NCBI GenBank assembly: GCA_963782345.1
Contig: CAWAJF010000004.1
Location: 372,001-436,000, forward strand
From: DASUPK01 sp963782345
GTDB lineage: Bacteria > Actinomycetota > Thermoleophilia > Solirubrobacterales > 70-9
Direction: 5' to 3'
Length of the DNA stretch: 64,000 nt
This document shows positions 42,454 through 50,682 of the stretch, piece after piece (the stretch's first letter is position 1; every line of letters starts with the position of its first letter). The notes under the pieces were generated by a model. The model was given only the letters and a program-made list of their open reading frames with translations. It did not search any database and was not told where the DNA came from. A program made the position numbers and the translations under genes.

Positions 42454-44080
42454 CACGGATTACGACTTCGACTGGATCGTGATCGGCTCCGGCTTCGGCG
42501 GATCCGTCTCGGCCCTTCGGCTGGCGGAGAAGGGCTACCGCGTCGCCATCCTGGAGTGCGGGCGCCGCTACCGCGACGAGGACTTCGCCGAGTCCACCTG
42601 GAACCTCCGCCGCTACTACTGGATGCCGAAGCTCGGCCTCCGGGGGATCTTCCGGATGACGGCGTTCAAGGACGTCTTCATCGTCTCGGGCTCCGGGGTC
42701 GGCGGTGGGAGCCTCGGCTACGCGAACACGCTCTACCGGGCGCGTCCCGCCTTCTTCAGGGACGCCCAATGGGGCGATCTGGAGGACTGGCAGGGGGCTC
42801 TCGCCCCCCACTACGACACCGCGGAGCGGATGCTCGGGGTCACCGACTATCCGCTCGAGGGCCCGGCCGACGAGCTCCTCAAGGAGTACGGCGAGGAGAT
42901 CGGCGTCGGCGACACCTACAAGCACACCCGGGTCGGCGCGTTCTTCGGCGAGCCGGGTGTGGAGGTCCCCGACCCATTCTTCGGGGGCGAGGGGCCGGCG
43001 CGGTCGGGCTGCGTCGGCTGCGGCAGCTGCATGGTGGGCTGCCGGCACAACGCCAAGAACACCCTGCCGAAGAACTACCTGTGGTTCGCGGAGAAGCTCG
43101 GCGTCGAGATCCTCCCGGAGCGCCAGGTGACCGACGTGAGCCCCCTCGACGGCGCCGCGGACGGCGCGGAGGGCTACGCCGTGACCAGCGAGCGCTCCGG
43201 CGCCTGGGTCCGGAAGCGCCGCTCGAGACTGACCGCGCGCGGCGTGATCGTCGCCGCCGGTGCCCTCGGGACGAACCAGCTGCTCCAGAGCTGCCGCGAG
43301 CGCGGCTCGCTGCCGCGCATCTCATCTCGGCTCGGCGAGCTCGTCCGGACCAACAGCGAATCGATCAACGCCGTCACGGCTCCCGGTGACGAGCGCGACT
43401 TCGCGAAGTCCGTGGCGATCAGCTCCAGCATCTACCCGGATCCCGACACGCACGTCGAGGTCGTCACCTACGGCACGGGCGCCGACTCGATGAGCTATCT
43501 CTTCACCCTGCTGACCGGCAAGGGATCGAAGCTCACCCGTCCCTTCCTCTGGTTCGGCCAGGTCATCCGCCATCCGATCCGCGCGGCGCGCCTGCTCTGG
43601 CCCTTTGCGTGGTCTCGCCGGACGGTGATCCTGCTGGTGATGCAGACCCTCGACAACGCGATCCGGCTCCGGCCGAAGCGCCGCCTCTTCGGACGCGGCA
43701 TCCGGCTGCAGACCGAGCAGGACCCCGAGAAGCCGAATCCGACCTTCATCCCGGCCGCCGACGCCGTCACCCGCTGGATGGCGGAGCGCACCGGCGGCAT
43801 CCCGCAGAGCGGCCTCACCGAGGCGATCTTCAACATCCCGACCACTGCGCACATCCTCGGCGGAGCCGTGATCGGCGAAGGCCCCGACCACGGCGTGGTG
43901 GATGCGCGAAACCGGGTCTACGGCTACGAGAACCTGATGATCTGCGACGGCGCAGCCATCCCCGCCAACCCGGGCGTCAATCCGAGCTTGACGATCACGG
44001 CCCTGGCCGAGCACGCGATGTCACAAGTTCCGGCGAAAGACGGGCAGGACGTAGCGCCACTCGCGCGGGTGGCGCCATAG
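42449..44080 (+). CDS. GMC oxidoreductase, cholesterol-oxidase-like
   Basis: FAD-dependent oxidation of an alcohol, plausibly a sterol. About 543 residues from the GTG at 42449; in-frame GTGs at 42425 and 42434 are alternatives. It has the dinucleotide-binding 'VIGSGFGGSVSALRLAEKG' (about 10-28), 'GVGGGSLGYANTLY' and the C-terminal FAD segment 'ICDGAAIPANPGVNPSLTITALAEHA' in part. 'HILGG' replaces HPLGG of some relatives. A Cys-rich stretch CVGCGSCMVGC (about 190-200) resembles a ferredoxin loop. Divergent from tetR/mce, consistent with oxidation of imported steroids. Confidence 0.87.
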   Translation: MSTDYDFDWIVIGSGFGGSVSALRLAEKGYRVAILECGRRYRDEDFAESTWNLRRYYWMPKLGLRGIFRMTAFKDVFIVSGSGVGGGSLGYANTLYRARPAFFRDAQWGDLEDWQGALAPHYDTAERMLGVTDYPLEGPADELLKEYGEEIGVGDTYKHTRVGAFFGEPGVEVPDPFFGGEGPARSGCVGCGSCMVGCRHNAKNTLPKNYLWFAEKLGVEILPERQVTDVSPLDGAADGAEGYAVTSERSGAWVRKRRSRLTARGVIVAAGALGTNQLLQSCRERGSLPRISSRLGELVRTNSESINAVTAPGDERDFAKSVAISSSIYPDPDTHVEVVTYGTGADSMSYLFTLLTGKGSKLTRPFLWFGQVIRHPIRAARLLWPFAWSRRTVILLVMQTLDNAIRLRPKRRLFGRGIRLQTEQDPEKPNPTFIPAADAVTRWMAERTGGIPQSGLTEAIFNIPTTAHILGGAVIGEGPDHGVVDARNRVYGYENLMICDGAAIPANPGVNPSLTITALAEHAMSQVPAKDGQDVAPLARVAP

Positions 44081-44131
44081 GAGGGGCCCACGGGCGCGAT
44101 TACTGAGCGCCCGTGGGAGGTTCCTATGGCG
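44073..44131. terminator. Two-tier palindrome between GMC and sod genes
   Basis: Inner arms CCCACGGGCGC (44087-44097) and GCGCCCGTGGG (44107-44117) are perfect. Outer arms CGCCATAGGA-type (44073-44082) and TCCTATGGCG (44122-44131) also pair. The structure spans the GMC stop codon and lies 36 bp from the sod stop, so it probably terminates both converging transcripts. Confidence 0.6.
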
Positions 44132-44166
44132 ACAGGACCCGCGCGCCTCGCGCTGCGGCTATCGCG

Positions 44167-44772
44167 TCAGCTCCCGGCCGAAGCGAAGTGCTCGCCGGCC
44201 TTGGCCCAGTTGACGACGTTCCACCATGCGTCGATGTAGTCCGGGCGCTTGTTCTGGTACTTGAGGTAGTACGCGTGCTCCCAGACGTCGCAGCCGACGA
44301 TCGGAGTCTGGCCGTCTGAGATCGGGCTGTTCTGATTCGGGGTCGAGACGACGGCGAGGCCGCTGCCATCGTGCACCAGCCAGGCCCAGCCCGAGCCGAA
44401 CTGGCCGACGCCCGCGTTCTTGAACTCCTCCTTGAAGGAGTCGAAGTCCCCGAACTTGTCGTCGATCGCGGAAGCGAGGTCGCCGTCGGGCTCGCCGCCT
44501 CCGTCGGGGCTCATGATCTCCCAGAAGAACGAGTGGTTGGAATGACCGCCGCCGTTGTTGCGGACGGCGGTCTCCTTGTCGCCCAGGCTCGACAGGTTCT
44601 GCAGGACCTCGTTCACGTCCTTGTCCGCCCACTCGGTGCCCTCGAGGGCGGCATTCGCCTTGTCGACGTAAGCCTGGTGGTGCTTGTCGTGATGGACGCG
44701 CATCGTCTGCTCGTCGATATGAGGCTCGAGCGCGTTGTAGTCGTAGGGAAGGTCGGGGACCTCGAACGCCAT
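44167..44772 (-). CDS. Superoxide dismutase (Fe/Mn)
   Basis: 201 residues. Metal ligands are visible in order: the first His in 'MRVHHDKHHQAYVDKANAAL' in part (about 27), the second in 'NNGGGHSNHSFFWEIMSP' (about 77), and Asp/His in 'VGCDVWEHAYYLKYQNKRPDYI' in part (about 163 and 167). GSGWAWLV and the DVWEHAYY motif are diagnostic. It dismutates superoxide in the cytoplasm. ATG behind AAGGAGG. The metal (Fe or Mn) cannot be told by eye, so I leave out a symbol. Confidence 0.95.
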   Translation of the reverse strand: MAFEVPDLPYDYNALEPHIDEQTMRVHHDKHHQAYVDKANAALEGTEWADKDVNEVLQNLSSLGDKETAVRNNGGGHSNHSFFWEIMSPDGGGEPDGDLASAIDDKFGDFDSFKEEFKNAGVGQFGSGWAWLVHDGSGLAVVSTPNQNSPISDGQTPIVGCDVWEHAYYLKYQNKRPDYIDAWWNVVNWAKAGEHFASAGS

Positions 44773-44846
44773 CTGCCCTCCTTAGGGTTAGGTGAAGTTG
44801 GCGCGACCACCGGGGCCGGCGGTCCTCTGCTTCTAATCTAACGATC

Positions 44847-45548
44847 GTGCACCGCGGGCCGCCCGGCGGAGGAACCTGGACCGGCGTCGCCGTGACGGTC
44901 GGAGGCATCCTGGTCGGCGTTGCGGTTGCGCTGGCGATCCCGTCCCTACGGGGTGCGATGAGCGACGCGATCCACGGCGACACGGCCGCCGTGCGGCACG
45001 ACCTCAACGGCAACGCCGCCGGCGCTCTCCTCGTGATCTGGCTCGCGCTCGTCCACGTGATCATCTGGTTCCCGGCGGAGATCCTCGACGCCGCCTCCGG
45101 CTACGTCTTCGGCTTCGGCCTCGGGTTCCCGCTGGTCCTCGGGTCCTGGATTCTCTCCGGGCTCGCCTCCTACGCCGTCGGGCGGCACTTCGCCAGACCG
45201 ATCCTCTACCGAATCACGGGTGAGGAGCGATTCCTGCGGATGGAGCGGCTGGTCCACCGCGGAGGAGCGATCGCCCTGATCGGCGTCCGGATGATCCCGA
45301 TCATGCCCTTCGTCCTGATGGGCTATGTCTGCGGAGCGGCGCGGATCCCCCTCTGGCGCTACACCTGGACCACGGCAGTCGGCTACGCGCCGATCACGGC
45401 CTACTTCACCTACCTCGGCAGCAGGCTCCAGGGGTTCTCCGCCGAGGATCCGATCCTCTGGATCGGCGGCGGGGTGCTGATCATCTGCATCTTCGGCGTC
45501 CGCTTCCTCCTGCCGCGGGTCGCGCCGGACTCGGCCGACGGCAACTAG
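44847..45548 (+). CDS. VTT-domain (DedA/TVP38-like) membrane protein
   Basis: 233 residues with about five TMs. The VTT core is visible as 'EILDAASGYVFGFGLGFPLVLGSWILSGLASYAVGRHFARP' in part (about 70-115), 'GGAIALIGVRMIPIMPFVLMGYVCGAARIPLWRYTWTTAVG' in part and 'ITAYFTYLGSRL'. Members act as lipid scramblases or flippases, or in membrane homeostasis. GTG start; divergent from sod by 74 bp. A tRNA-Pro follows 68 bp after its stop. Confidence 0.85.
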   Translation: MHRGPPGGGTWTGVAVTVGGILVGVAVALAIPSLRGAMSDAIHGDTAAVRHDLNGNAAGALLVIWLALVHVIIWFPAEILDAASGYVFGFGLGFPLVLGSWILSGLASYAVGRHFARPILYRITGEERFLRMERLVHRGGAIALIGVRMIPIMPFVLMGYVCGAARIPLWRYTWTTAVGYAPITAYFTYLGSRLQGFSAEDPILWIGGGVLIICIFGVRFLLPRVAPDSADGN

Positions 45549-45616
45549 CGGCTGCGGCTGGTCCTCGCCGATCCGCAACCGCCCCGGGCGGTGCGCCGCT
45601 CTATCCTTCTGCCCCT

Positions 45617-45690
45617 CGGGGCGTGGCGCAGCCTGGTAGCGCGCACCGTTCGGGTCGGTGAGGTCCCCGGTTCAAATCCGGGCGCCCCGA
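45617..45690 (+). tRNA. tRNA-Pro (anticodon CGG)
   Basis: 74 nt. Acceptor arms CGGGGCG (45617-45623) and CGCCCCG (45683-45689) pair perfectly, with discriminator A at 45690. The D-loop region reads GGCGCAGCCTGGTAGCGC, the anticodon stem is CACCG/CGGTG with loop TTCGGGT (anticodon CGG at 45651-45653), and the T arm has GGTTCAAATCC. The 5' C of the acceptor is typical of tRNA-Pro. CCA is not encoded. Confidence 0.96.
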
Positions 45691-46038
45691 TTGTGATTGG
45701 TCTCGCCGGAGATTCGTCACCTCGCTCAGCCAGCCCCGCGCGATCGCCCGGTTGCCGAGGCTGATGCGGTTGAGGAAGTAGAGCCCGACGGCCGCGGCGG
45801 CCGCCTGAGCGGGATCGGGACGGCGGCGGAAGGCCGCATAGGCACGCTCGATGTGCTCGACGGCGTCATCGGTCTCGCCGAGCCACCAGAGGGCATCACC
45901 AAGCCCCGCGAGCGCCTCGGCGCTCTCCTCCTGCTCCAGCGCCGCCTCGAACGCTCCCCGCGCGACGGTCCACTCCCCTGCATTCAGTGCCTCGCCACCC
46001 GCGGAGACCCAGCTCTCCACACCTGTGGTCACGGTCAA
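45691..46038 (-). pseudogene. 5' fragment of a TPR-containing regulator, cut at the tRNA
   Basis: From the start near 46038 the minus strand encodes about 115 residues with TPR-like helices: 'AGEWTVARGAFEAALEQEESAEALAGLGDALWWLGETDDAVEHIERAY' in part and 'GNRAIARGWLSEVTNL'. This is the N-terminal repeat region seen in large actinobacterial LuxR- or cyclase-linked TPR proteins. The frame then runs straight into the reverse complement of tRNA-Pro, so the remaining gene is missing. It suggests a recombination breakpoint at the tRNA 3' end. Confidence 0.65.
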
Positions 46039-46076
46039 AGCTTACGGCGGGACGCCGGACCGTTTGCCGCGTCAGG

Positions 46077-46868
46077 TCAGTCTGCCGCCCTTGCGGCCAC
46101 CGAGCGGCGCCGGACTCCCGTGCGCGGGTGCCGGTGGTACGGCGCACCTCGCAGCCTCAGGCGCAGCGCGTTCGCGTAGATGCGCCCCAGCGTGGCGAGG
46201 GTCATCGGCGGATAGCGAAGGACCATCCCGGCCATCGCCCCTCCGCTGAGCTCCCGCCGCTTCAACGACAAGGTCGCGTTGTGCACCGACCGACCCCGCT
46301 CGAGGTTCGTGATCCCAACACGAAGCTCCTCTCCCGGCTCGCTCACCGAGATCTCGTAGCGCTGCTCCATCGGCTGGAACGGGGAGACGTGCATCGCCTT
46401 CTCGAAGGTCCCTGTGAGAAAGCGACTCGGGTCTCGGGGGCGGCGCTCCAGGACGTAGGCGGTCCGCTCACCCCACGGCGTGTTGGTGACCTCGGCGATC
46501 ACGGCCTCGACCGCGGCCCCGTCCTCGCCGTAGAGGAAGAAGAACGAGACCGGATTGAAGCCGACCCCCAGATACCGCGGGTTGGCGAGCAGCCTGACCG
46601 GGCCCGTGGGCCGGCGCCCCGCGCGCTCTTCAACCAGGTCGCGGGCTCCCTCGGCGAGCTCGGGAGGAGAGCCACCACCGAGGTAGTCATCGCTCCGAAA
46701 GCGGGCAGGCGCAGGCCGACGGGCCGACCAGAGCGGGATCGGGTCGAGCAGCTCCGGCAGCTCGCCGAGGTCGAGCAGGGGCATGAAGACCCGGTAGCGG
46801 AACTCGTGCCGCACGGGACTCCGCCGGCGGTGCCCCACCCAGCCCTCGTAGACGGCCGAGGCGCTCAT
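46077..46868 (-). CDS. DUF1365 family protein
   Basis: 263 residues matching the DUF1365 family: 'EGWVGHRRRSPVRHEFRYRVFMPLLDLGELPELLD' in part (about 8-45), 'FRSDDYLGG', 'VRLLANPRYLGVGFNPVSFFFLYG' in part, 'VTNTPWGERTAYVLE', 'KAMHVSPFQPMEQRYEISV'. Function unproven; it is usually linked with an FAD oxidoreductase and a cyclopropane-fatty-acid-synthase-like methyltransferase in light- or singlet-oxygen-regulated clusters. The methyltransferase is absent here. Its ATG overlaps the stop of the FAD gene (ATGA). Confidence 0.88.
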   Translation of the reverse strand: MSASAVYEGWVGHRRRSPVRHEFRYRVFMPLLDLGELPELLDPIPLWSARRPAPARFRSDDYLGGGSPPELAEGARDLVEERAGRRPTGPVRLLANPRYLGVGFNPVSFFFLYGEDGAAVEAVIAEVTNTPWGERTAYVLERRPRDPSRFLTGTFEKAMHVSPFQPMEQRYEISVSEPGEELRVGITNLERGRSVHNATLSLKRRELSGGAMAGMVLRYPPMTLATLGRIYANALRLRLRGAPYHRHPRTGVRRRSVAARAAD

Positions 46869-48202
46869 GCCACCTCCGCGAGTACGGGCGCGAGAGGCTC
46901 GGAGGCCGGTACCTCCGCGGGCTCACTCGGCTGCCGCAGGAGATTGCGGCCGCCCAGAGCGCGTGAGACCCGGAGCGCCGACCAGACGCCGTCCTCGTGG
47001 AAGCCCCAGCGCCAGTAGGCGCCGCAGTAGTGGGTGCGCCCCCGCCCCGAGATCTCGCCCCAGGCGCGCTGGGCCTCGACGCCCTCGGGCGTGAAGACCG
47101 GATGCGCGTAGTCGATCACCCTGATCACGGCCGCCGGGTCGATCGCCTCCGTGCGGTTCAGCGTCACCAGCAGGTCGCGGTCGGCGCCCAGCGACTGCAG
47201 GCGGTTCATGTCGTAGGTGACCGTCGTGCGGCCCGACGGCTCCCCGGCGAGGTGGTAGTTCCAGCTCGCCCACGCGGAGCGGCGTCGCGGCATCACGCCC
47301 GGGTCGGTGTGGAGGACCGCCTCGTTTCGCTGATAGGCGATCGCGCCGAGCACCCGCCGCTCACCGGGGCTCGGATCGGCGAGCATCCTCAGCGCCTGAT
47401 CGGAGTGGGTCGCGATCACGACCTCGTCGAAGCTGAGGTCGGCATCGTCCAGCCGGAGGCTCACCGAGCCCGGGCGCCGGACGATGCTCCGCACGGGCGA
47501 GCGCAGGTGCACGCGATCGCGGAACGGTGCGATCAGCGCCTCGACGTAGCGGCGCGACCCGCCCGGAATCGTGCGCCACGACGGGCGCCCCCTGAGCTGG
47601 AGGACGCCGTGATTCTCGAAGAACTGCGCCAGGAAGGCGGCCGGGAAGCTCCACAGCTGGTCCGGGTCGGCGGACCAGACGGCCGATGCCTGGGGGACGA
47701 GCAGGCGCTCGATGAAGTACTCCGAGTAATCACCGTCGACCAGGAACCGGCGCAGCGATGGGCCCTTCCCGCCGGCCGCCAGAGCCCGCGCCTCGCGATT
47801 GAAGCGGAGCAGGTCGAGGAGCATCCGGTGGAACCGTCGGTCGAGAAGGTGCCCGGGCCGTGCGAACAGCGCCCGGGGGCTTCGCGTCGCCCATTCGAAG
47901 CCCCCCCGTCCGTCTGAGACCGAGAAGCTCATCTTGGCCGGCCGGGAGGCGATTCCCAGCTCTCCGAGCAGGCGCTCGAAGTTGGGGTAGTTCCGGTCGT
48001 TGAAGACGATGAACCCGGTATCCACGGCCCAGCGGCCCCCAGGCGTCTCGACGTCGATCGTGTTGGTGTGGCCGCCCGCGTAGGGGCCGGCCTCGAAGAC
48101 GTGGACGTCGTGACCGGCCCGCTGAAGCTCCGCCGCGGCGACGAGCCCGGAGACCCCCGCTCCGACGACCGCCAGGCGCCTTCGCCCTCCCAGCGGGGTC
48201 AT
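46865..48202 (-). CDS. FAD-dependent oxidoreductase (amine oxidase/desaturase-like)
   Basis: 445 residues. N-terminal Rossmann motif 'LAVVGAGVSGLVAAAELQRAGHDVHVFEA' in part (about 9-37), then 'GGHTNTIDV' and 'DTGFIVFNDRNYPNF' typical of NAD(P)/FAD proteins that accompany DUF1365. The C-terminus has 'THYCGAYWRWGFHEDGVWSALRVS' in part. Such partners are thought to oxidise or desaturate lipid chains. It overlaps both the SRPBCC gene (ATGA upstream) and DUF1365 (downstream), so the four genes form one operon. Confidence 0.88.
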   Translation of the reverse strand: MTPLGGRRRLAVVGAGVSGLVAAAELQRAGHDVHVFEAGPYAGGHTNTIDVETPGGRWAVDTGFIVFNDRNYPNFERLLGELGIASRPAKMSFSVSDGRGGFEWATRSPRALFARPGHLLDRRFHRMLLDLLRFNREARALAAGGKGPSLRRFLVDGDYSEYFIERLLVPQASAVWSADPDQLWSFPAAFLAQFFENHGVLQLRGRPSWRTIPGGSRRYVEALIAPFRDRVHLRSPVRSIVRRPGSVSLRLDDADLSFDEVVIATHSDQALRMLADPSPGERRVLGAIAYQRNEAVLHTDPGVMPRRRSAWASWNYHLAGEPSGRTTVTYDMNRLQSLGADRDLLVTLNRTEAIDPAAVIRVIDYAHPVFTPEGVEAQRAWGEISGRGRTHYCGAYWRWGFHEDGVWSALRVSRALGGRNLLRQPSEPAEVPASEPLAPVLAEVA

Positions 48203-48666
48203 CGAAGCGCTCCTTCCATCGCGGCCGCCGCCCGCGGGACGGCGAGACGCTCTCGCAGCCCCCGCTCGGCGCGCCGCCCGAGGCGCCCGAAAGCGAGTTG
48301 GAGGGGCATCTCGAGCAGCCGGCGGGGGCCCTTCAGCCCCAGGGAGGCGTCCCAGGTGACACTGGAGCCCTCGGGCACCGAGAGGACCACGGCCTCGTCG
48401 AGAATCGAGAGGGCCGCGGTCTCCGCCCGGAAGGCGATCCGATGGGGCGGCGCGGAGACGACCGTCTCGTAGGGCAGGGTCACGGTGCGGCCGAGGAAGC
48501 CGACATCGAGCTCATAGCGCGTCCCCACCGCGCCGGGCTCACCTTCGATCAGGCGGGCCGCCGAGACGCTCGGGTCCCATTCGCCTATGGCGCGCAGATC
48601 GGCGAGGTAGCGCCAGACCGCGTCCTGAGACTGCGGGGTGCTGATTGTTGCGGTGAAGCGGGCCAT
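48199..48666 (-). CDS. SRPBCC (START-like) ligand-binding protein
   Basis: 155 residues with the helix-grip pattern: 'FTATISTPQSQDAVWRYLADLRAIGEWDPSVSAARL' in part, 'GTRYELDVGFLGRTVTLPYETVVSAPPHRIAFRAE' in part, then a strand and a long C-terminal helix. SRPBCC proteins bind hydrophobic ligands or act as cyclases. Its stop overlaps the ATG of the FAD gene. The ATG at 48666 follows the SDR gene by about 30 bp. Confidence 0.83.
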   Translation of the reverse strand: MARFTATISTPQSQDAVWRYLADLRAIGEWDPSVSAARLIEGEPGAVGTRYELDVGFLGRTVTLPYETVVSAPPHRIAFRAETAALSILDEAVVLSVPEGSSVTWDASLGLKGPRRLLEMPLQLAFGRLGRRAERGLRERLAVPRAAAAMEGALR

Positions 48667-48697
48667 GCGAGGTTCCTTCCTCTTGCTCGTTTCCAGA

Positions 48698-49708
48698 TCA
48701 GGCGGCGGTCGCCATCCGCGGCGCGCGCCGGGGCAGCGCGGAGAGTCGTTCGCACTCCGCCCAGAGCCGGCTGCGCTCCGCCGCGCTTTCGCGTGTCCAG
48801 GGAAGTCGGTGTTCGGCGCGCGGCATGCGGTCGTGCCAGAAGCCCCCGCTCCGCGGCTCCGGCGCCGGTGCCGTGGCCAGCCAGACGATCGTGTCGGCTC
48901 CCTGCCTGGCGTCCCGCAGCAGTGGGCGCATCAGCCGCTCGAAGCGGGGCAGGGAGGATCGAAGGCCGGCGGTCGCCACCCAGCCCGGGTGCATCGCGCT
49001 GAAGGCGATCCCGTCGGCGGCGTGGTGATCCGACCAGAGGCGGTTGAGGATCACCTCGGCTCGCTTGGTGTGGGCGTAGACGCGAGACCCGTCGAACGGC
49101 CGCCGCTCGAGCTGGAGGTCGTCGGCCCGCAGCCGCGCCGTGTACATGCCGCCGGAGGAGACGGTGATCACGCGCGACGGGGCGGCCGCGGTCAGGGCCG
49201 GGAGGAGGAGCCCGGTGAGCAGGAACGGACCGAGAACGTTGGTGGCGAAGGTCAGCTCGACGCCGTCGCCGGTGCGCTCCCGCGACCGGGCGAGCACCCC
49301 GGCGTTGTTGACGAGCACGTCGAGGCGATCGGAGCGCGCCAGGAGGGATTCGGCGAAGCGGCGCACGTCGGCGAGGTCGGAGAGATCGCAGACCTCCGGC
49401 ACCAGGCGCTTCTCGGCGCCCGTCAGACGGGACCCGATGCGGGACGCCGTTGCGGCGACGCGCCGCTCGTCGCGGCCGAGCAGGTGGACCGTGGCGCCGG
49501 CGGCGAGCAGCCCCTCGCAGACGGACTCGCCGATCCCCGAGCTGCCCCCCGTCACCAGCGCCGTCCTCCCCCGGAGGTCGCCCGCGATCGCGTCCTCCCA
49601 GCGCAGCCCGCGCAGCTCGTAGCCGAGGCGGGAGTACCCGGGAAGCACGGTCAGATCCAGCGCCAGATCCGCCGCTTGTCGAGAGATTGTCAAGTGTCTG
49701 TCCAACAT
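48698..49708 (-). CDS. SDR family protein, DHRS12-like
   Basis: 336 residues. An N-terminal extension 'LPGYSRLGYELRGLRW' (about 22-37) precedes the Rossmann motif 'TALVTGGSSGIGESVCEGL' (about 48-66). NNAG, 'VITVSSGGMYT' (Ser), 'YAHTKRAE' (Tyr-Lys) and 'AMHPGWVATAG' follow. This layout fits the dehydrogenase/reductase member 12 group. Substrate unknown, possibly a lipid alcohol or ketone. First gene of the SDR-SRPBCC-FAD-DUF1365 operon, divergent from the CarH-like gene 65 bp away. Confidence 0.88.
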   Translation of the reverse strand: MLDRHLTISRQAADLALDLTVLPGYSRLGYELRGLRWEDAIAGDLRGRTALVTGGSSGIGESVCEGLLAAGATVHLLGRDERRVAATASRIGSRLTGAEKRLVPEVCDLSDLADVRRFAESLLARSDRLDVLVNNAGVLARSRERTGDGVELTFATNVLGPFLLTGLLLPALTAAAPSRVITVSSGGMYTARLRADDLQLERRPFDGSRVYAHTKRAEVILNRLWSDHHAADGIAFSAMHPGWVATAGLRSSLPRFERLMRPLLRDARQGADTIVWLATAPAPEPRSGGFWHDRMPRAEHRLPWTRESAAERSRLWAECERLSALPRRAPRMATAA

Positions 49709-49773
49709 GCGAAGGTTGGCTTATAGCAGCTTCTTGCTGTACTGTCCAGGGTACGTCCAATGTTTGTTCGCAC
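49699..49773. promoter_or_regulatory. Shared promoter/operator of SDR operon and carH-like gene
   Basis: The 65 bp between divergent starts is AT-richer than its surroundings. It holds three similar elements in one orientation: TGTCCAA (49699-49705), TGTCCAG (49743-49749) and CGTCCAA (49754-49760). Direct-repeat operators suit tetrameric CarH-type repressors. Exact -10/-35 boxes are not clear. Confidence 0.5.
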
Positions 49774-50682
49774 ATGAACCCCGACTCCGAGAACGCCCCC
49801 CGCCTGCGAATCGGCGAGCTCAGCCGGCGAACCGGGGTCCGCGCCGACACGCTGCGGGCCTGGGAGCGGCGCTACGAGCTGCTGCGTCCCGAGCGCAGCG
49901 ACGGCGGCTTCCGCCTCTACGGGCGGGACGACGAGAGCCGGGTGAGGGCAATGAAGGCGCTGATCGACTCGGGCGTCTCGGCGTCCGAGGCGGCGCGCCT
50001 CGCCGTCTCGTCCCCGGCCGGCACCGGCCTCTCCCCCGCCCACGGCGCCCCGCCATCGCAATCCGATGGCGCGCCGGCGTCCGAGCAGGCCGAGCGGCTG
50101 CGCGCGGCGCTCGAGCGCTTCGACGAGGCCGAGGCCAATGCCGTGCTCGACGAGGCGCTCGCGCATCTCACCGTCGAGGCGGTCGCCGACCGGATCGTCC
50201 TGCCGGCGATGCGGCGAATCGGCGAGCGCTGGGAGAGCGGTGACGTGACGGTCGCCCAGGAGCACTTCGCGACCGGAATCCTGCGCGGCCGGATGCTCTC
50301 CCTGGCGCGCAACTGGGGCGCCGGATCGGGTCCGATGGCGCTGCTCGCCTGCCCTCCCGGCGAGCATCACGATCTGGGGCTCGTCGTCTTCGGCGTCATC
50401 CTGCACGCCCGCGGCTGGAGAATCACCTACCTCGGACCCAACACCCCGATCGAGACGATCGCCGAGGCCGCCGCCGAGCTCCATCCGGACGCGATCGTGC
50501 TGGCGGCGCTGGCGCGCGAGCCGCTCGAGGCCGAGGCAGACCGGACCGCGAGCCTGGCGGCGCACTCCAGGCTGCTGATCGCGGGTTCGGGCGCCGGCCC
50601 GGATCTCGCCGAGCGCCTGGGGGCCGAGCTGCTCGACCAGGACCCCGTGGCCGCCAGCCGTGAGCTCAGCGGTCCGCGCTGA
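49774..50682 (+). CDS. CarH/LitR-type B12-dependent photoreceptor repressor (MerR family)
   Basis: 302 residues. MerR-type HTH at about 11-75 ('LRIGELSRRTGVRADTLRAWERRYELLRPER' in part, 'GFRLYGRDD'). The helical B12 cap has 'WESGDVTVAQEHFATG', matching the CarH W...EH residues (W153, E163, H164). The cobalamin domain has the E-x-H-x-x-G motif as E197-H-H199-D-L-G202, where the His is the expected axial ligand. CarH binds adenosylcobalamin, represses as a tetramer in the dark and releases DNA in light. The divergent lipid operon is the probable target. ATG start. Confidence 0.88.
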   Translation: MNPDSENAPRLRIGELSRRTGVRADTLRAWERRYELLRPERSDGGFRLYGRDDESRVRAMKALIDSGVSASEAARLAVSSPAGTGLSPAHGAPPSQSDGAPASEQAERLRAALERFDEAEANAVLDEALAHLTVEAVADRIVLPAMRRIGERWESGDVTVAQEHFATGILRGRMLSLARNWGAGSGPMALLACPPGEHHDLGLVVFGVILHARGWRITYLGPNTPIETIAEAAAELHPDAIVLAALAREPLEAEADRTASLAAHSRLLIAGSGAGPDLAERLGAELLDQDPVAASRELSGPR

